NCBI GenBank assembly: GCA_002702065.1
Contig: NZXX01000001.1
Span: forward strand, 2,356,001-2,420,000
Length of the DNA stretch: 64,000 nt
Source of the DNA: Anaerolineaceae bacterium
Lineage (GTDB): Bacteria; Chloroflexota; Anaerolineae; Aggregatilineales; Phototrophicaceae
Direction: 5' to 3'
Part shown: positions 61,111 through 64,000 of the stretch, piece by piece
Layout: each line of letters opens with the position of its first letter
How positions within the stretch are numbered: position 1 is the first letter of the stretch
The notes under the pieces: model-generated
The model's input: only the letters and a program-made list of their open reading frames with translations
Databases searched by the model: none
What the model was told of the DNA's origin: nothing
Program-made: the position numbers and the translations under genes

Positions 61111-63359
61111 TGGCTGAAAAGCGCATTCTGACCGTTATCCTCGCGGCGTATCTGCTGCTGGCGATTATCTATAGTGTCATGACGCCCATTTTCGAGGCAT
61201 CCGACGAGCTGTGGCATTATCCGATGGTGCAGCACATTGCGACCACCGGGCAGCTTCCGGTGCAGGACCCTTCTAACATCGGCCCGTGGCGACAGGAGGG
61301 CAGCCAGCCACCCCTTTATTACATGTTGGCCGCGCTGCTCACCGCTGGCATCGACACATCCGACATGACCCATATCCGGCGCCAGAATCCCCATGCCGAT
61401 ATCGGCGTTGTGCTGCCCGATCACAATATCAACATGATGACCCATCGCACCGTAGCGGAGGCCTTCCCCTGGCGCGGGACCGTACTGGCCGTGCATGTGG
61501 CGCGGCTGTTTTCAGTCATGCTCGGGCTGGGCACGGTTTATGTCACCTACCGGCTGGCAGCGGCAGTCTTCCCGGCAGAACCCACCATACGACTGGGGGC
61601 GGCAGCGCTGGTCGCCTTCCTGCCCATGTTCCTGTTCATCAGCGGGTCCGTCAACAATGACAACCTCTCCAACCTGCTCGGCAATTGGCTGCTCCTGCTG
61701 ATCGTGCGTCTGGTCACCATGCAGCGGCCACCCCACTGGCGAGATTACGTGCTGATCGGCCTGGTTACGGGCGCGGGTTTGCTAGCCAAGTTCAATATCG
61801 GGTTCCTGACGCTGCTGGTCGCCGTGGCGTTGATCGTCGTCAGTATGCGCCAGCGCGATTGGCGGCCTCTGGTGATCGGCGGATTGGTTTCCGGTACGCT
61901 CACCATCCTGATTGCAGGCTGGTGGTATGTGCGCAACCAGCAGCTTTACGGTGACCCCACCGGGCTGAACGTCTTCCTCGACATCGTCGGCCGGCGGTTG
62001 GTGGTGGCAAATCCAGCACAATTATGGAGCGAACGGCAGAGCTTTCTGCAAGCTTTCTGGGGCTTCTTCGGCGGCGTTAACTTGCCCTTGCCCCAACTGG
62101 TTTATCTGATCTTCAACCTGATCGGCGCAGTCGGGTTGATCGGCGCGGGCCTGTTTTTGCTCCTGAAGCTGACGCGCAGACCATTAAGTTTGCCAGCTTT
62201 CAGTGGCTGGATTCCGGCGCTGTTTACCCTCATCTGGCCGCTGGTGACCTTTATCTCTTACCTGCGCTGGACAGCTGAAACGCCCGCATCACAGGGGCGG
62301 CTGGTGTTTGGGGCGCTGTCGGCCATCAGTCTGTGGCTGGTGGTCGGTCTGGTGTGGTGGCTGCCCCGCCATTTCCGGCCAGTGATTATGAGCGTTACAG
62401 CGGGCTATTTTTTTATCGTTGCGGCAGCAGCACCCTTTCTGGTCATCGCGCCAGCCTACCGCGTACACGCTGTGTCTGAGCAAGCCGACAGCCCACTTGC
62501 GGTATTCGCAGCGCCGGAGCAAGGCAGCGTTCAACTGCTGAGTGCCAATATTCAGCCCGGCAGCGAACAGGTCCGGCCAGAGCAATACGTCATGCTCGAT
62601 ACCCTGTGGGCCATCGACCAGCCGTTCGAGCGCGACTGGAGCCTGTTTGTTCATCTGGTGACACCCGATGAAGTCATCCTCAGCCAGCGCGACGTCTACC
62701 CGGCGCAGGGTCTGCTGGCCACATCGGACCTAGCCGCCGGTCAGCAGTGGCGCAGCCCGATCGCCGTCTGGGTACCGCCAGCAGCTTACACGCCCATGTC
62801 GCTCGAAGTCCGCGTTGGGTGGTATCATCTGCCCACTGGCGAGCGACTCATGCTGGAAAACGGCAGTGAATTTGTCTCAATTGGGCAGGTTGACCTGCTG
62901 CCGCGTGAAAGCACGCTGAATGTCCCTAACCCGATCCGCATCAACTTTGGTGGGTCGATCGAACTCGTCGGTTATGACATTACGGACCTGAGCCCTGCCG
63001 CCGGAGAAACTATCAACCTGACGTTGTACTGGCGGGCGCAGCAGCCGGTCGAAGAAGATTACAAGGTCTTTACCAGCATCATCGATATGACCACCCTGAC
63101 CAAGTACGCCGCCAGCGACGCCATGCCAGCTGAATGGACCCGCCCCACCTCGACATGGGAAGCAGGCGAAATCATTGCTGATACACATACACTGGCCGTC
63201 ACACCCGATGCTGTACCCGGCATTTACGAACTGCAAATTGGCCTGTACAAAGAAACCGATGCCGGGCTTGAGCGACTGCGCATATTCACGCCGGATGGTG
63301 GTCAGGCTTTTGATGTGACGTATCTGAGCCGGGTGCGCATTGAACCTGCGGAGCGTTAA
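61107..63359 (+). CDS. Multi-pass membrane protein, DUF2142/GT-C-like glycosyltransferase
   Basis: A 750-residue protein. After a first span (LTVILAAYLLLAIIYSVM) comes the external loop ASDELWHYPMVQHI with an acidic pair, then RQEGSQPPLYYMLAALL, features shared with DUF2142 and PMT/ArnT-like GT-C enzymes. About ten further spans follow up to ~residue 450. The last ~270 residues form a soluble region of two similar halves (WAIDQPFERDWSLFVHLV... and LTLYWRAQQPVEEDYKVFTSII...), probably beta-sandwiches facing outside. It likely transfers sugar from a polyprenyl-phosphate donor or assembles the glycan. The specific reaction is unknown. Confidence 0.82.
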   Translation: MMAEKRILTVILAAYLLLAIIYSVMTPIFEASDELWHYPMVQHIATTGQLPVQDPSNIGPWRQEGSQPPLYYMLAALLTAGIDTSDMTHIRRQNPHADIGVVLPDHNINMMTHRTVAEAFPWRGTVLAVHVARLFSVMLGLGTVYVTYRLAAAVFPAEPTIRLGAAALVAFLPMFLFISGSVNNDNLSNLLGNWLLLLIVRLVTMQRPPHWRDYVLIGLVTGAGLLAKFNIGFLTLLVAVALIVVSMRQRDWRPLVIGGLVSGTLTILIAGWWYVRNQQLYGDPTGLNVFLDIVGRRLVVANPAQLWSERQSFLQAFWGFFGGVNLPLPQLVYLIFNLIGAVGLIGAGLFLLLKLTRRPLSLPAFSGWIPALFTLIWPLVTFISYLRWTAETPASQGRLVFGALSAISLWLVVGLVWWLPRHFRPVIMSVTAGYFFIVAAAAPFLVIAPAYRVHAVSEQADSPLAVFAAPEQGSVQLLSANIQPGSEQVRPEQYVMLDTLWAIDQPFERDWSLFVHLVTPDEVILSQRDVYPAQGLLATSDLAAGQQWRSPIAVWVPPAAYTPMSLEVRVGWYHLPTGERLMLENGSEFVSIGQVDLLPRESTLNVPNPIRINFGGSIELVGYDITDLSPAAGETINLTLYWRAQQPVEEDYKVFTSIIDMTTLTKYAASDAMPAEWTRPTSTWEAGEIIADTHTLAVTPDAVPGIYELQIGLYKETDAGLERLRIFTPDGGQAFDVTYLSRVRIEPAER

Positions 63360-63360
63360 A

Positions 63361-64000
63361 TTGACTACGCGAAGACAAGACCTACGGGCAATCGTCCTGC
63401 TGCTCATGCTGTGGGTGCTGTTCTTCTGGCGACTGCTGACCCCTATCGCTGGCGATCAGGCGTCCGTTACGCGGGGCGATTTTTCGGGCCAGTTTTTCAC
63501 CTTCGCGTCCTATCAGTATGACCGGCTCACGGCGGGCGAAGTGCCGCTCTGGAACCCGTACAACAACAGCGGTTTGCCCTTCCTGGCCGATACACAGGCT
63601 GCCGTCTTTTATCCACCGCGCCTGCTGACCATCGCCCTCAGCAATCTGTCAGGCGGCTGGCATTACCACGCGCTCGAACTGGAAATGGCCGTTCATGTGC
63701 TGGTGTTTTCCCTGCTGATGTACCTTCTGGTCCGCCGCATGACGCTCAAGCAGACAGGCAGCAGCATCGGCGCATTGGCCGCCGCCATCATCGCCAGCTA
63801 TGGCGGTTTTCTCAGCGGGTATCCGGTTCAGCAGCTTGCCATCCTCGAAGCAGCGATCTGGCTGCCGATGGCTGTGTTAGGTGTTTTCGAAGCGACTCGT
63901 TCGCCAAAGCTGCAATGGCATTGGCTAGTGCTGGCTGGCGTGGCGCTCGGTCTGTCATGGATGGCGGGGCACCCGCAAACGTCATGGTTCCTCACCTATC
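63361..64000 (+). CDS. YfhO-like bacterial membrane protein, N-terminal part (3' truncated by window)
   Basis: This gene is absent from the ORF track because it has no stop within the window. I start it at TTG 63361, one base after the upstream stop, with GGAG 8 bases before. The 213 visible codons encode a first membrane span (AIVLLLMLWVLFFWRLLTP), the external motif GDFSGQFFTFASYQYDRLTAGEVPLWNPYNNSGLPFLADTQAAVFYPP characteristic of YfhO/GT-C proteins, and further spans. YfhO-family proteins take part in glycosylation of surface lipids or teichoic-acid-like polymers. It continues the surface-glycan operon. Confidence 0.87.
   Translation, partial: MTTRRQDLRAIVLLLMLWVLFFWRLLTPIAGDQASVTRGDFSGQFFTFASYQYDRLTAGEVPLWNPYNNSGLPFLADTQAAVFYPPRLLTIALSNLSGGWHYHALELEMAVHVLVFSLLMYLLVRRMTLKQTGSSIGALAAAIIASYGGFLSGYPVQQLAILEAAIWLPMAVLGVFEATRSPKLQWHWLVLAGVALGLSWMAGHPQTSWFLTY

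Overview
The window is a single contiguous, gene-dense stretch of a GC-rich bacterial chromosome. Gene content points to the Chloroflexota, probably an Anaerolineae-like lineage. The clues are long secreted DUF4397 and SH3b mosaics with Pro/Thr/Ala linkers, a polyphosphate glucokinase, a class I lysyl-tRNA synthetase, two dipeptide/oligopeptide ABC systems with FadR-type regulators, and TTG/GTG starts next to ordinary Shine-Dalgarno sites. This placement is inference, because no rRNA is present. I saw no tRNA, rRNA, CRISPR array, insertion sequence, integrase or phage module. Base and codon use look uniform.

Region by region: (1) 1-1110 is the 3' end of gyrB with an intrinsic terminator. (2) 1116-13369 is a catabolic island. 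A minus-strand operon (substrate-binding protein, enolase-superfamily enzyme, dppB, dppC, dppD, dppF, ridA) diverges from a plus-strand set (FadR-type regulator, opine-dehydrogenase-like enzyme, LLM flavin oxidoreductase, M24 peptidase). The ~490 bp between them holds a strong promoter and two copies of an ATACCACTGGT motif, one in a perfect 15-bp palindrome. The binding protein appears circularly permuted. (3) 13709-14761 is an orphan metal-chelate/cobalamin-type binding protein. (4) 14842-26578 is a second island with the same layout: binding protein and dppBCDF on the minus strand, and divergently a second FadR-type regulator, two uncharacterised paralogous proteins, a GH88/GH105-like hydrolase and a RraA-like protein. 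(5) 26647-28431 holds a TIM-barrel glycosidase-like protein and a deazaflavin nitroreductase-family protein. (6) 28603-32536 is a thiBPQ operon under a complete TPP riboswitch with terminator. (7) 32540-41642 is mixed metabolism: a lone CoA-transferase alpha subunit, a YjbR-type protein, an S41 protease, polyphosphate glucokinase, a class I LysRS fused to a B3/B4 domain, ornithine aminotransferase, a [2Fe-2S] ferredoxin and a gamma-glutamyltransferase.

(8) 41757-44213 is a two-component system. (9) 44221-51447 joins NAD and S-adenosyl/methylthio metabolism: an NrtR-like Nudix regulator, mtnA, a small unknown, a lone CpaF-like ATPase, pncB, a PfkB (probably adenosine) kinase and ahcY. (10) 51512-56194 holds two large exported DUF4397 proteins. 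(11) 56264-64000 is a surface-glycan locus: GDP-4-keto-6-deoxymannose reductase, GDP-mannose 4,6-dehydratase, TatD, GT2, GT4, a DUF2142-like multi-pass protein and the start of a YfhO-like protein cut by the window end.

The two findings most worth pursuing are the apparently permuted substrate-binding protein (6932-8560) and the LysRS-B3/B4 fusion (35919-38246). Next come the paired unknown proteins at 22698-24792 and the regulatory sites between the divergent operons.
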